This document shows positions 17,424 to 26,961 of a stretch of 27,287 bases of DNA, piece after piece. The position numbers were made by a program, and so were the translations under genes. The stretch is from Caecitellus pseudoparvulus (lineage: Eukaryota > Bigyra: Bicosoecida), in contig CBFFRQ010000215.1 in assembly GCA_965644315.1 (NCBI GenBank), forward strand, positions 1 to 27,287. The letters run 5' to 3'. A model generated the notes under the pieces. That model saw nothing but the letters and a program-made list of their open reading frames with translations. It ran no database searches and had not been told where the DNA came from. Numbering within the stretch: the first letter of the stretch is position 1; every line of letters begins with the position of its first letter.

Positions 17424-19574
17424 GAGGTGGGCCGGAGCGCGGTGGTGAGAGCGACCACGGGGTACCGGGCCGTGCCCGTGGAGTGGAGGGCTGCCGCCCC
17501 GCTCTCGACAGACCACCGCGCCATGGCCGTGCTCATCGAATCAATGGTCCAGCAGCTGCATGGGGACCGTTGTTGGACTCCACCGGGGCTCTTCGAGGAC
17601 ATCTTGCGTGGGGGCTTGGACTGGGGCCCCCACCCCGTGGTCTCATACTGGGGTTGCCAGGAGGCCCACGCTGACGTGTGTCCCGCATGCGGCGAGACCA
17701 CTTCCAGATTACGGCAGCTTGAGCGGTGCGCAGCCATGCGACTGCTCACCGTGGTCACGCTGCGCGGGTGGGACCCCGCTTGGCTGCTGTTCCGCCGCCC
17801 CCCGGCAGCGGCATCCCCGTCCTCGGCATACGTGCTGCAGCCGCACGACGAGCGGGCGGTGGCAGCGGCCTATGACGCCTTCGCGGCTGCGCGCGTGCTG
17901 CAGCCGGTCACCCCCCAGCAGCTGCAGCAGCACCGAAAGATGGGGGGGCCAGCCGCTTCTGCCTTCGTTGTCACGACATGGGCCCCCCAGCCGGGCGTCA
18001 GCGACGAAGCTCTGCGACAGTGGGCTGCTGCGAACCCAGGCGAGGCGGTGCAGGCCGCCAGCTCTTCCCGCGCGCCCGCCCGCCCGAGCCGCCTGTTCCG
18101 GGCCAAGCAGCGGGTGGTGTACGATCTGGCAGCCGTCAACCAGGCCTCAGTGAGCCCCCCATTCCACTACCCCACGCTGGAGAGCTGGGCGCTGCGCCTC
18201 CCGCCGAACTCGGACTGTGTTGTCCTGGACGTGGAAGCAGGGTACACGGCCATCCCCATCGCTCCGTCGGGCGCCGGACTGTTCACCATGCTCGCCCAGG
18301 GCAGGCCAGCCTTCCGCATGCTTCGGATGGCCTTCGGGTACAGCCCGGCCGGGGCCATTTTCTGCTTTTTTTCTGGACTTCTGGGCGCCAAGATCGAAGC
18401 GGCGTTCCCAGCAGGGCATGTGGTTGTGTACGTAGACGACGTCGGGCTTGGGGGAGCTACGTTGGGGCCACGGCCATCGATCGTGCCCAAGATAACTCAA
18501 CTGTTCGAGGACGTGGGCTTCCGGGTGTCGCGCAAGAAGACGCAAGGGCCACAGCGCGTCGTTCAGTACTTGGGGATGGTGGTCAGGTGTGCCCCGTGTG
18601 GGGTGTACCTTGAGTGTCCTCAAGCCAAACGAACTCAGCTGCGGTGGCAGCTGGCCGCGGTCCTTAATCGCCTCGGCGCTTGCTCCACCATCCCCAAGCG
18701 CGTTTTCGCCGCGGTCACAGGGCGCTTGCACGGCCTGTCGGCCGTGGTGCCCCACGCAAAACAAACGCTGTCGCTCTTGTACGACACCATGCGCACACAC
18801 AAGTACCGCGTCGGCCCCCCCGGCGCTCTCGTGCCTGTCCCCCCGGCGTCGCACGGGGCCCTGCGGACCCTCCTTGAGGCCCTCGGTGGGCCGTTATCGA
18901 CGGGCCCGATGCGCCCGCTCTCCCCACTGTCAAGCAGGTGGCGCGCCGCCCTCTTTGGCTCGTGCGACGCGTCGGGGGAAGGCGGGCTGGGGGCAACAGT
19001 GTCGAGGTGGGCAGGGCCAGGAGAACGCACAGACTCCGCTTGGTACGCGTCCATGCGCATCCCCGGCACAGCCCCGGGCGAGGAGCTCGTGGGAGCCTCC
19101 ACGATGCTGGAGCTGTACGCAATCGCCTTGGCTATGGCAATGGCGCGGCATGTTTTTCCCGAGCCGGGGCCGCTGCTGCTATGCCTAGCTGCGGACAGCC
19201 AGGCAGCGGTGGCGCTGGCGCGACGAGGGTACAGCAAGCACAGCCGTGAACTCACGCGCGTCTGCGGGGTCCTCGAGCGGGTTTCCCGCGTTTTGGACGT
19301 CCACTTGGCGCCTCGGTGGATCCCGAGGAGCCTGAATTGGCGGGCGGACGCCCTCAGCCACCCCGAAAGGGTGGATAGCAGCACACCGGCAGCGCTCGGC
19401 CTCCCGCCAGGGCAACCAGCCGAGCTGGAGGTATCAGCAGGGGGAAGCAGCGCCGCTGAGCGGTGGCATGATGTGTCCCTAGACGTAGGGCCGTCGGAAA
19501 AGGGCCGGGGCGGGCACCGCGTGGATTCACTCAGCTCAACTCTCCGTCGCCCTGCACAGACACACTCTGGATAA
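17424..19574 (+). CDS. Reverse transcriptase/RNase H (pol) of copy 2
   Basis: The frame is open from the codon after the Gag UAG to a TAA at 19572. The first in-frame ATG is at 17523 (MAVLIES). Numbering from 17427 as residue 1 (715 in all), a Cys-rich patch (CPAC) lies near 90, RT motif A is VVLDVEAGY with Asp268, and the catalytic box is YVDD at 335-338 (18429-18440). The RNase H acidic residues fit Asp514 (CDASGEGG), Glu562 (MLELY), Asp590 (AADSQA) and Asp641 (NWRADALSH). It copies element RNA into DNA. About 70 residues follow the RNase H with no methyltransferase motif. The single UAG in the same frame suggests expression as a Gag-Pol readthrough product; reinitiation at 17523 is the alternative. 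The 3' end overlaps the upstream open part of the recombinase frame. Confidence 0.9.
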   Translation, partial: EVGRSAVVRATTGYRAVPVEWRAAAPLSTDHRAMAVLIESMVQQLHGDRCWTPPGLFEDILRGGLDWGPHPVVSYWGCQEAHADVCPACGETTSRLRQLERCAAMRLLTVVTLRGWDPAWLLFRRPPAAASPSSAYVLQPHDERAVAAAYDAFAAARVLQPVTPQQLQQHRKMGGPAASAFVVTTWAPQPGVSDEALRQWAAANPGEAVQAASSSRAPARPSRLFRAKQRVVYDLAAVNQASVSPPFHYPTLESWALRLPPNSDCVVLDVEAGYTAIPIAPSGAGLFTMLAQGRPAFRMLRMAFGYSPAGAIFCFFSGLLGAKIEAAFPAGHVVVYVDDVGLGGATLGPRPSIVPKITQLFEDVGFRVSRKKTQGPQRVVQYLGMVVRCAPCGVYLECPQAKRTQLRWQLAAVLNRLGACSTIPKRVFAAVTGRLHGLSAVVPHAKQTLSLLYDTMRTHKYRVGPPGALVPVPPASHGALRTLLEALGGPLSTGPMRPLSPLSSRWRAALFGSCDASGEGGLGATVSRWAGPGERTDSAWYASMRIPGTAPGEELVGASTMLELYAIALAMAMARHVFPEPGPLLLCLAADSQAAVALARRGYSKHSRELTRVCGVLERVSRVLDVHLAPRWIPRSLNWRADALSHPERVDSSTPAALGLPPGQPAELEVSAGGSSAAERWHDVSLDVGPSEKGRGGHRVDSLSSTLRRPAQTHSG

Positions 19575-19594
19575 GGAAGCAGACCTTCTGGCAG

Positions 19595-20464
19595 ATGATC
19601 AGGGCCATCCCCGCGTCCCCGATCAGCAGGATTCACCAACATAGGCTGGCAAAGGGGACGGTGGTCAAGTACGTTCGCGCGGTTGCTGGCCTGATCAGGG
19701 CCGCTCCAGCACCCCGGGACAGGGCGCGGACCATGGTGGGCATCTTAACGGGCGGCGTGGCCGCAGGCAGATGGGCCCCCCATCGGGCGAAGCAGATCCT
19801 GGCGCAATGGGTCGGTGGTTTTAGGTATCTGGGCCTGCCAATCCCGTCGCTAGCCCCGCTGGGGCTCACAGTCGGCAGCATCTGCCGGGCAATCCGCCGG
19901 CTCCACCGAGGGAGAGGGGAGCAACACCGCCGCCCTATCAGCAAAGAACAAGTCATGGAGGCCATGAAGCGGGCATGGGACGGGCCACACCTCGGGAGGC
20001 ATGCCCCAACTGCCGCCGCAGCTATCTACATCGGCTTTCATGGCATGTGCAGGCCGGGAGAGCTCCGGGGCCTGCGATGGGAGGAGTTGCACTTCGGGCG
20101 GGCGGGCCCCCTGCAGTGGGTGGAGGCCAGGGTCACGGATAAAACGCACCTGAGTGCAAACCGCCACATCCAGGTGGTGCGCCAGGCCGAGTGGGCGGGG
20201 GCCTTCGACCGCCTCCGGGAGCAGGCCCGGGACAAGCGGGGAAGCCTGCTCCCAAGGTGGGCGTGGCTCAGCCTGCAAGGCATCCTGAAGGCTGTAGCGG
20301 GCGTGTCCTTGGCCCACCTGAGACCCGGGGGCAATATGTTCTGGACAGGCCGGGCCCCCGACGTCTTGGTGGAGCACGCGGCGGGCTGGGCGGCTGGCTC
20401 CCCCACCCGGGCACGATACTACACCCAGGGGGGGAGGGGGCGAGGCTGTGGCACGAGGCCATGA
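19595..20464 (+). CDS. Tyrosine recombinase (YR) of copy 2
   Basis: The protein is 289 aa from the ATG at 19595 to TGA. The frame is open further upstream, overlapping the last codons of pol in another phase. Catalytic residues fit Arg153 (CRPGELRGLRW), Lys183 (TDKTHL), His241/Arg243 (AHLRPGGN), Trp265 (AAGW) and Tyr275 or Tyr276 (ARYY). This is the lambda-integrase-like fold that DIRS-type elements use in place of a DDE integrase to insert circular DNA without target duplication. Box II is unusual: the common H-x-x-R spacing would place Ala240 where His is expected, and the His is one residue later. All copies share this, so it is a family feature, not damage. Confidence 0.88.
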   Translation: MIRAIPASPISRIHQHRLAKGTVVKYVRAVAGLIRAAPAPRDRARTMVGILTGGVAAGRWAPHRAKQILAQWVGGFRYLGLPIPSLAPLGLTVGSICRAIRRLHRGRGEQHRRPISKEQVMEAMKRAWDGPHLGRHAPTAAAAIYIGFHGMCRPGELRGLRWEELHFGRAGPLQWVEARVTDKTHLSANRHIQVVRQAEWAGAFDRLREQARDKRGSLLPRWAWLSLQGILKAVAGVSLAHLRPGGNMFWTGRAPDVLVEHAAGWAAGSPTRARYYTQGGRGRGCGTRP

Positions 20465-20495
20465 CACCCAGGGGAGGAAGCAAGCATTGAAAAGT

Positions 20496-20645
20496 ATTGG
20501 CGGGTGCCGCAAGGAGGCGTCCCCTCCCCCAAGAGATGCAGCGAGCCCTGGTGGCCGCTGGCATAGAGGGGGGAGGGGACGGCCTCGAGGCGGGCCCAGT
20601 TCAATGCATTTCGATTGCCACGCACAACGCACCAACACGAGGGAA
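20496..20645 (+). repeat. B1 internal repeat, copy 2
   Basis: This 150-bp repeat is identical by eye to B2 at 20833-20982. It lies 31 bp after the recombinase stop and joins A2 at GGGA-ACC-GAGG. Confidence 0.9.
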
Positions 20646-20832
20646 CCGAGGTTGCCGGCACCCCAGCCGGCAACCATGTTTCCCGGCAGGAGGGGCGGCG
20701 GGCAGTCCCACGCTAGTGGCACAATTGTCCCCCGCCGCCCCAACGCAGAGTAGACGACGGCAGGACCGGGCATGACAAAACCAGTCATTAGCCGGCCTCG
20801 TCACTCTCTTTCCTTTTTTTTTCTTTTTCTCG
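20646..20832 (+). repeat. A2 internal repeat, copy 2
   Basis: This 187-bp repeat equals A1 plus a slightly longer T-rich end. The hairpin arms are at 20650-20659 and 20666-20675. It also contains an ATG at the position of the upstream Gag-like ATG. Confidence 0.9.
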
Positions 20833-20982
20833 ATTGGCGGGTGCCGCAAGGAGGCGTCCCCTCCCCCAAGAGATGCAGCGAGCCCTGGTGGCCGCTGGCA
20901 TAGAGGGGGGAGGGGACGGCCTCGAGGCGGGCCCAGTTCAATGCATTTCGATTGCCACGCACAACGCACCAACACGAGGGAA
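20833..20982 (+). repeat. B2 3' terminal repeat, copy 2
   Basis: This 150-bp repeat forms the 3' end of the element. It joins ZNF-D sequence after GAGGGAA. Confidence 0.9.
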
Positions 20983-21479
20983 ACGCCCACGCCCACACAC
21001 CCTCCCGCCCCCCACTCCCCACAGCTGCTCGACCCCCCACTGCTCGTCACCGTCAACCCGCCGCAGCTCGCTCCACCACTCCGACCACCACCGACCACAC
21101 CCACCACACCCACCTTCCGCAGTGCCACGCCCTCACCCGTCCCCGCACGCCCCTGTGCACACCATGACGGCAGCTCACCCTGCACTGCCGCGACCCCCGC
21201 GCGCGTCATGCCCCCCAACCGCCCCACCTGTGCCGCTGACTCTCCACACACCTCACCACCACGCTCTGCGCCCACGCACTGACCGTCGCCACACAACGCG
21301 CCCCCACTACACCCCGCCACCACACCCGGCGCCTCGCCACCACACGCTGTGCCACACTTCCTCTTGCAGGGACTGGTCTGGCCTCCCGCCAGCCTGCGCT
21401 TCGCGCCCCCCACGGCGCTCACCCTGCCCGCTTGCCTTGCAGGCGCTGCGCCGTGCCTAAAACTGCGCGGGCACGCCAC
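20983..21479 (-). pseudogene. ZNF-D, internal fragment of a C2H2 zinc-finger gene
   Basis: This 497-bp open piece on the minus strand is homologous to the N-terminal region of ZNF-A/B/C from Val11 (GTG at 21477-21479) through the basic PCKRKC patch and the Gly/Ser-rich stretch to the GCVGVGV segment. It lacks the first 10 codons (cut by copy 3) and all fingers (cut by copy 2). It is clearly more diverged from its paralogues than the flanking retrotransposons are from each other, so the gene duplication is older than the insertions. No function is expected for this remnant. Confidence 0.85.
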
Positions 21480-21658
21480 CGTGTTTGCCGGCACCCCAGC
21501 CGGAAACATTGTTTCCGGGCTGGTGGGGGGGGGGGCAGTCCCACGATTGTGGAAAAATTGACCCCCGCCGCCCCAACGCAGAGTAGACGACGGCAGGACC
21601 GGGCATGACAAAACCAGTCATTAGCCGGCCTCGTCACTCTCTTTCCTTTTTTTTCGAG
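21480..21658 (+). repeat. A1 5' terminal repeat, copy 3 (divergent)
   Basis: The outer 95 bp or so differ at many places from A1 of copies 1 and 2 and from its own A2 (26962-27148), including the hairpin (GTTTGCCGGC, then CCGGAAACA and TGTTTCCGG). From CCGCCGCCCC (about 21565) onward it is identical. Confidence 0.85.
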
Positions 21659-23738
21659 ATGGCATCGGATGATCCAGCTTCCAGCGACACGGAGGGCGGA
21701 AGCTGGGAGGACATCCACGACAAAATGATGTTCTGTCAACTCCGCCAAGCAAGCCAAGGCGCTCATAACGGAGCAGGAGTTCGAGTACTGGCTGAAGTGG
21801 GCGGATTCTGAGGATTTTGGTAAGATGGAGGCCGCTTGGCGCCTCCGGGAGGTGCCCGAGGGATTCCGGGCAGATCGCATGCGATCCCTCATTGCGGGCA
21901 GAGCTTTCCGCCTCCCCGCTGACGGTGCCCCTCATCGCGCAGGCGGCTCACCACGGGGGCACGGCACGAAGCGAACCCGTCCGCGCGGTGCGAGCAGTGG
22001 CACGCCCTACGGCCCGCACCTACCCCCGCGCCCGACCCAGCCGGACGCAGTCGCAGGCGACCTCCCGCAAGATCCCGCCACAGTGCTTACGTGGTTCCTG
22101 CAGAGGGGAGCGACGGTGCCGAGCGAGGACGTCGCCGTGCAGCTGCAGTTCTACGTGGGCTTGGCAACGGAGGAGACATCGCCGTACGCCCTCTCCGCTT
22201 GGCCTCCACGGCGCTTCGCCGCATGGTGCAGACTCAACGGTATTCCCCCCGACCTCACCCCCGACGACATCGTGATGCATTTGCAGCGGGTCCTGGAGGC
22301 CGCGCTGGCGGGCGACGACGACTTTGGCGACGACGATGCCGGCGCCCCGTTCTTTCCCGTTTTCCCGGGCACCACACCGGATGCCGCCCGGTTACAGCCC
22401 CGTGCGGCGGCCCCGGGTCACCCCCCGGCCTCCAAGAGGCACAGGGCGGCCTATAGCCCGCAGCCCCCCTCCCCGTGGGGCGGCGGAGCCTCGCCGGCAG
22501 TCCACCCCGAAGGCGGGTCGGCTGTTTTCGGTCACATGGGGGAGAACAGCGGTCGGTCGTCGCCAGCCGACGAGGTACTGGTCACTGTAGGCGCGCTGCG
22601 GGTCATTGGGCCGACCGCACACCCCTCGTCGGCGGTGGCCCGGGACCGCCTGTCAGCCTTGGGGGCAGTTTTCGCTGCGGGGACCACAGACGCCTTGACC
22701 ACGGTGGCTGTCGAGATGGCTGAGGCTGCTGCACGAGAGGTGCCCGCAGCAACGGGCCCAGTGCCGTCAGGTACGTTCCTGTCCCGCCAGCTCCCCCACT
22801 CGCCCCGCGTGCCCGCTCCCGGCGACCCGTCCTGGCTCACAGCCCCCGGCGATGAGGTAGCCCCGCCGTCCGCGTCGGTCATGATGGACGACGCTATGGA
22901 CGTAGTGACTGCTGTACGCCTGGTGCAAGGGAGGGTGGAAGTTACAGTTGACCCAACCCATCTAGTGGCAGTAACTGGGGCGGGTGCCCTGTCGGCATGC
23001 CACATGCTGGGCAACCGTGGGGGCGCTTGGTGGCTTGCTGCGATGACCAGGGACTTGCTGACGGCGCCTTCCGACGACCTCCACCGCTCCCTCCGAGCGT
23101 TCTGGTGGAAGTGGGCGTCCGAGGTGCCCGCCCTGGCAGACCAGCGGGGCCTGTGCCGAGCCATGGCGTGCGCACTCCTGATCACAATCGCAGTGCGGGC
23201 CGTGGCGCAGACCGCCGCTGCGTTGCCCGAAGGCCAGCGCAGGCGATGGGCCCAGCTGACGTGGGCCTCCTGGGTGGCCACGTTCCGCACTAACGCCACC
23301 ATTGTCATGATGGCGTCGGCGACGGGGCAAGCACTGGTGGCCAGCTCGCTGGCGCGCGAGGCATGGGCGGCCGGGGCCGCCGCCACACCGATGCCAGGTG
23401 CGGGGGCGGCCCGGCGCAAACCCCCGCTCGTGGCCCTCCCCGCGGGGCTGTGCCGGCAGGACGACCCGAGCACATTCGTGTGGTGCCCCGGGTGCGTCGG
23501 ATCCGACCGGCGGCGCCGGTCGCTGGCATCCTGCCCACGCCTGGCCCAGCATGTGGCCCACCTGCGCCGGACCCACACAGTCGGAGGTAAGCCCGCAGAA
23601 CTTACCCAGGCGCAGGCAGTGGCCATGCTGGTGCGCCAGTGGGAGCGGAAGGTGGCATCCAAGGGACGTGACTTCCAGCGGCGCATGCAGCCCCGCGCTG
23701 TCACCACGGCCATGGTGGAGGCAGCTCTCAGCCTCTAG
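21659..23738 (+). pseudogene. Gag-like ORF1 of copy 3 (broken near the start, otherwise one frame)
   Basis: The ATG at 21659 opens MASDDPASS as in copy 2. An extra T at about 21731 (ATGATGTTCTG) shifts the frame, which ends at 21811. From the Met codon at 21825 (MEAAWRL) the frame is open to the UAG at 23736. Unlike copies 1 and 2 it has four C at 22471-22474, so the two halves of the Gag-like protein are fused, giving the best view of the uninterrupted protein. A one-residue deletion (three C) occurs near 22795. A pair of opposite one-base changes near 23402-23440 alters about 15 residues before the C-terminal CPGC finger. RT follows in frame after the UAG. Confidence 0.8.
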
Positions 23739-25886
23739 GAGGTGGGCCGGAGCGCGGTGGTGAGAGCGACCACGGGGTACCGGGCCGTGCCCGTGGAGTG
23801 GAGGGCTGCCGCCCCGCTCTCGACAGACCACCGCGCCATGGCCGTGCTCATCGAATCAATGGTCCAGCAGCTGCATGGGGACCGTTGTTGGACTCCACCG
23901 GGGCTCTTCGAGGACATCTTGCGTGGGGGCTTGGACTGGGGCCCCCACCCCGTGGTCTCATACTGGGGTTGCCAGGAGGCCCACGCTGACGTGTGTCCCG
24001 CATGCGGCGAGACCACTTCCAGATTACGGCAGCTTGAGCGGTGCGCAGCCATGCGACTGCTCACCGTGGTCACGCTGCGCGGGTGGGACCCCGCTTGGCT
24101 GCTGTTCCGCCGCCCCCGGCAGCGGCATCCCCGTCCTCGGCATACGTGCTGCAGCCGCACGACGAGCGGGCGGGGGCAGCGGCCTATGACGCCTTCGCGG
24201 CTGCGCGCGTGCTGCAGCCGGTCACCCCCCAGCAGCTGCAGCAGCACCGAAAGATGGGGGGCCAGCCGCTTCTGCCTTCGTTGTCACGACATGGGCCCCC
24301 CAGCCGGGCGTCAGCGACGAAGCTCTGCGACAGTGGGCTGCTGCGAACCCAGGCGAGGCGGTGCAGGCCGCCAGCTCTTCCCGCGCGCCCGCCCGCCCGA
24401 GCCGCCTGTTCCGGGCCAAGCAGCGGGTGGTGTACGATCTGGCAGCCGTCAACCAGGCCTCAGTGAGCCCCCCATTCCACTACCCCACGCTGGAGAGCTG
24501 GGCGCTGCGCCTCCCGCCGAACTCGGACTGTGTTGTCCTGGACGTGGAAGCAGGGTACACGGCCATCCCCATCGCTCCGTCGGGCGCCGGACTGTTCACC
24601 ATGCTCGCCCAGGGCAGGCCAGCCTTCCGCATGCTCTCGGATGGCCTTCGGGTACAGCCCGGCCGGGGCCATTTTCTGCTTTTTGTCTGGACTTCTGGGC
24701 GCCAAGATCGAAGCGGCGTTCCCAGCAGGGCATGTGGTTGTGTACGTAGACGACGTCGGGCTTGGGGGAGCTACGTTGGGGCCACGGCCATCGATCGTGC
24801 CCAAGATAACTCAACTGTTCGAGGACGTGGGCTTCCGGGTGTCGCGCAAGAAGACGCAAGGGCCACAGCGCGTCGTTCAGTACTTGGGGATGGTGGTCAG
24901 GTGTGCCCCGTGTGGGGTGTACCTTGAGTGTCCTCAAGCCAAACGAACTCAGCTGCGGTGGCAGCTGGCCGCGGTCCTTAATCGCCTCGGCGCTTGCTCC
25001 ACCATCCCCAAGCGCGTTTTCGCCGCGGTCACAGGGCGCTTGCACGGCCTGTCGGCCGTGGTGCCCCACGCAAAACAAACGCTGTCGCTCTTGTACGACA
25101 CCATGCGCACACACAAGTACCGCGTCGGCCCCCCCGGCGCCTCGTGCCTGTCCCCCCGGCGTCGCACGGGGCCCTGCGGACCCTCCTTGAGGCCCTCGGT
25201 GGGCCGTTATCGACGGGCCCGATGCGCCCGCTCTCCCCACTGTCAAGCAGGTGGCGCGCCGCCCTCTTTGGCTCGTGCGACGCGTCGGGGGAAGGCGGGC
25301 TGGGGGCAACAGTGTCGAGGTGGGCAGGGCCAGGAGAACGCACAGACTCCGCTTGGTACGCGTCCATGCGCATCCCCGGCACAGCCCCGGGCGAGGAGCT
25401 CGTGGGAGCCTCCACGATGCTGGAGCTGTACGCAATCGCCTTGGCTATGGCAATGGCGCGGCATGTTTTTCCCGAGCCGGGGCCGCTGCTGCTATGCCTA
25501 GCTGCGGACAGCCAGGCAGCGGTGGCGCTGGCGCGACGAGGGTACAGCAAGCACAGCCGTGAACTCACGCGCGTCTGCGGGGTCCTCGAGCGGGTTTCCC
25601 CGCGTTTTGGACGTCCACTTGGCGCCTCGGTGGATCCCGAGGAGCCCGAATTGGCGGGCGGACGCCCTCAGCCACCCCGAAAGGGTGGATAGCAGCACAC
25701 CGGCAGCGCTCGGCCTCCCGCCAGGGCAACCAGCCGAGCTGGAGGTATCAGCAGGGGGAAGCAGCGCCGCTGAGCGGTGGCATGATGTGTCCCTAGACGT
25801 AGGGCCGTCGGGAAAGGCCGGGGCGGGCACCGCGTGGATTCACTCAGCTCAACTCTCCGTCGCCCTGCACAGACACACTCTGGATA
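23739..25886 (+). pseudogene. Reverse transcriptase/RNase H (pol) of copy 3, multiply frameshifted
   Basis: It is homologous to 17424-19574 but broken into several frames (about 23742-24749, 24530-25501, 24994-25692 and 25559-25957). Changes include C5 for C6 near 24114, G6 for G7 near 24255, an added base at about 24635 (ATGCTCTCGG), a changed T run near 24684, a lost T near 25141 and an added C near 25600. The YVDD box and the RNase H motifs can still be read, each in its own frame. The copy cannot make active protein as written. Some changes are outside homopolymers, so true decay is likely, with sequencing error possible for the rest. Confidence 0.85.
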
Positions 25887-25907
25887 AGGAAGCAGACCTT
25901 CTGGCAG

Positions 25908-26780
25908 ATGATCAGGGCCATCCCCGCGTCCCCGATCAGCAGGATTCACCAACATAGGCTGGCAAAGGGGACGGTGGTCAAGTACGTTCGCGCGGTTGCT
26001 GGCCTGATCAGGGCCGCTCCAGCACCCCGGGACAGGGCGCGGACCATGGTGGGCATCTTAACGGGCGGCGTGGCCGCAGGCAGATGGGCCCCCCATCGGG
26101 CGAAGCAGATCCTGGCGCAATGGGTCGGTGGTTTTAGGTATCTGGGCCTGCCAATCCCGTCGCTAGCCCCGCTGGGGCTCACAGTCGGCAGCATCTGCCG
26201 GGCAATCCGCCGGCTCCACCGAGGGAGAGGGGAGCAACACCGCCGCCCTATCAGCAAAGAACAAGTCATGGAGGCCATGAAGCGGGCATGGGACGGGCCA
26301 CACCTCGGGAGGCATGCCCCAACTGCCGCCGCAGCTATCTACATCGGCTTTCATGGCATGTGCAGGCCGGGAGAGCTCCGGGGCCTGCGATGGGAGGAGT
26401 TGCACTTCGGGCGGGCGGGCCCCCTGCAGTGGGTGGAGGCCAGGGTCACGGATAAAACGCACCTGAGTGCAAACCGCCACATCCAGGTGGTGCGCCAGGC
26501 CGAGTGGGCGGGGGCCTTCGACCGCCTCCGGGAGCAGGCCCGGGACAAGCGGGGAAGCCTGCTCCCAAGGTGGGCGTGGCTCAGCCTGCAAGGCATCCTG
26601 AAGGCTGTAGCGGGCGTGTCCTTGGCCCACCTGAGACCCGGGGGCAATATGTTCTGGACAGGCCGGGCCCCCGACGTCTTGGTGGAGCACGCGGCGGGCT
26701 GGGCGGCTGGCTCCCCCACCCGGGCACGATACTACACCCAGGGGGGGGGGAGGGGGCGAGGCTGTGGCACGAGGCCATGA
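25908..26780 (+). CDS. Tyrosine recombinase (YR) of copy 3
   Basis: The protein is 290 aa and identical by eye to the copy-2 recombinase up to the ARYY motif. It has one extra Gly in the Gly-rich tail caused by a longer G run (about 26742-26755). It retains the first-box Arg, HLRPGG, AAGW and the Tyr pair. It could still act in trans even though the pol of this copy is broken. It ends in TGA 31 bp before B1. Confidence 0.87.
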   Translation: MIRAIPASPISRIHQHRLAKGTVVKYVRAVAGLIRAAPAPRDRARTMVGILTGGVAAGRWAPHRAKQILAQWVGGFRYLGLPIPSLAPLGLTVGSICRAIRRLHRGRGEQHRRPISKEQVMEAMKRAWDGPHLGRHAPTAAAAIYIGFHGMCRPGELRGLRWEELHFGRAGPLQWVEARVTDKTHLSANRHIQVVRQAEWAGAFDRLREQARDKRGSLLPRWAWLSLQGILKAVAGVSLAHLRPGGNMFWTGRAPDVLVEHAAGWAAGSPTRARYYTQGGGRGRGCGTRP

Positions 26781-26811
26781 CACCCAGGGGAGGAAGCAAG
26801 CATTGAAAAGT

Positions 26812-26961
26812 ATTGGCGGGTGCCGCAAGGAGGCGTCCCCTCCCCCAAGAGATGCAGCGAGCCCTGGTGGCCGCTGGCATAGAGGGGGGAGGGGACGGCC
26901 TCGAGGCGGGCCCAGTTCAATGCATTTCGATTGCCACGCACAACGCACCAACACGAGGGAA
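26812..26961 (+). repeat. B1 internal repeat, copy 3
   Basis: This 150-bp repeat matches B1 of copies 1 and 2 and joins A2 at GGGA-ACC-GAGG. Confidence 0.9.

Larger units (their letters stand above)
15162..20982 (+). mobile_element. DIRS/PAT-like tyrosine-recombinase retrotransposon, copy 2 (best preserved)
   Basis: This 5821-bp element has the order A1, Gag-like ORF1, RT/RNase H, tyrosine recombinase, B1, A2, B2. It is the reference copy, with pol and recombinase both open over full length. It lies antisense to the zinc-finger genes. The left end is in codon 11 of ZNF-C and the right end is in the middle of ZNF-D, so the flanks are from two different paralogues. There is no target duplication. 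B1 and B2 look identical and A1 matches A2, showing recent activity. The left end is ambiguous by 1-2 bp (ACC at 15160-15162). Confidence 0.92.
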
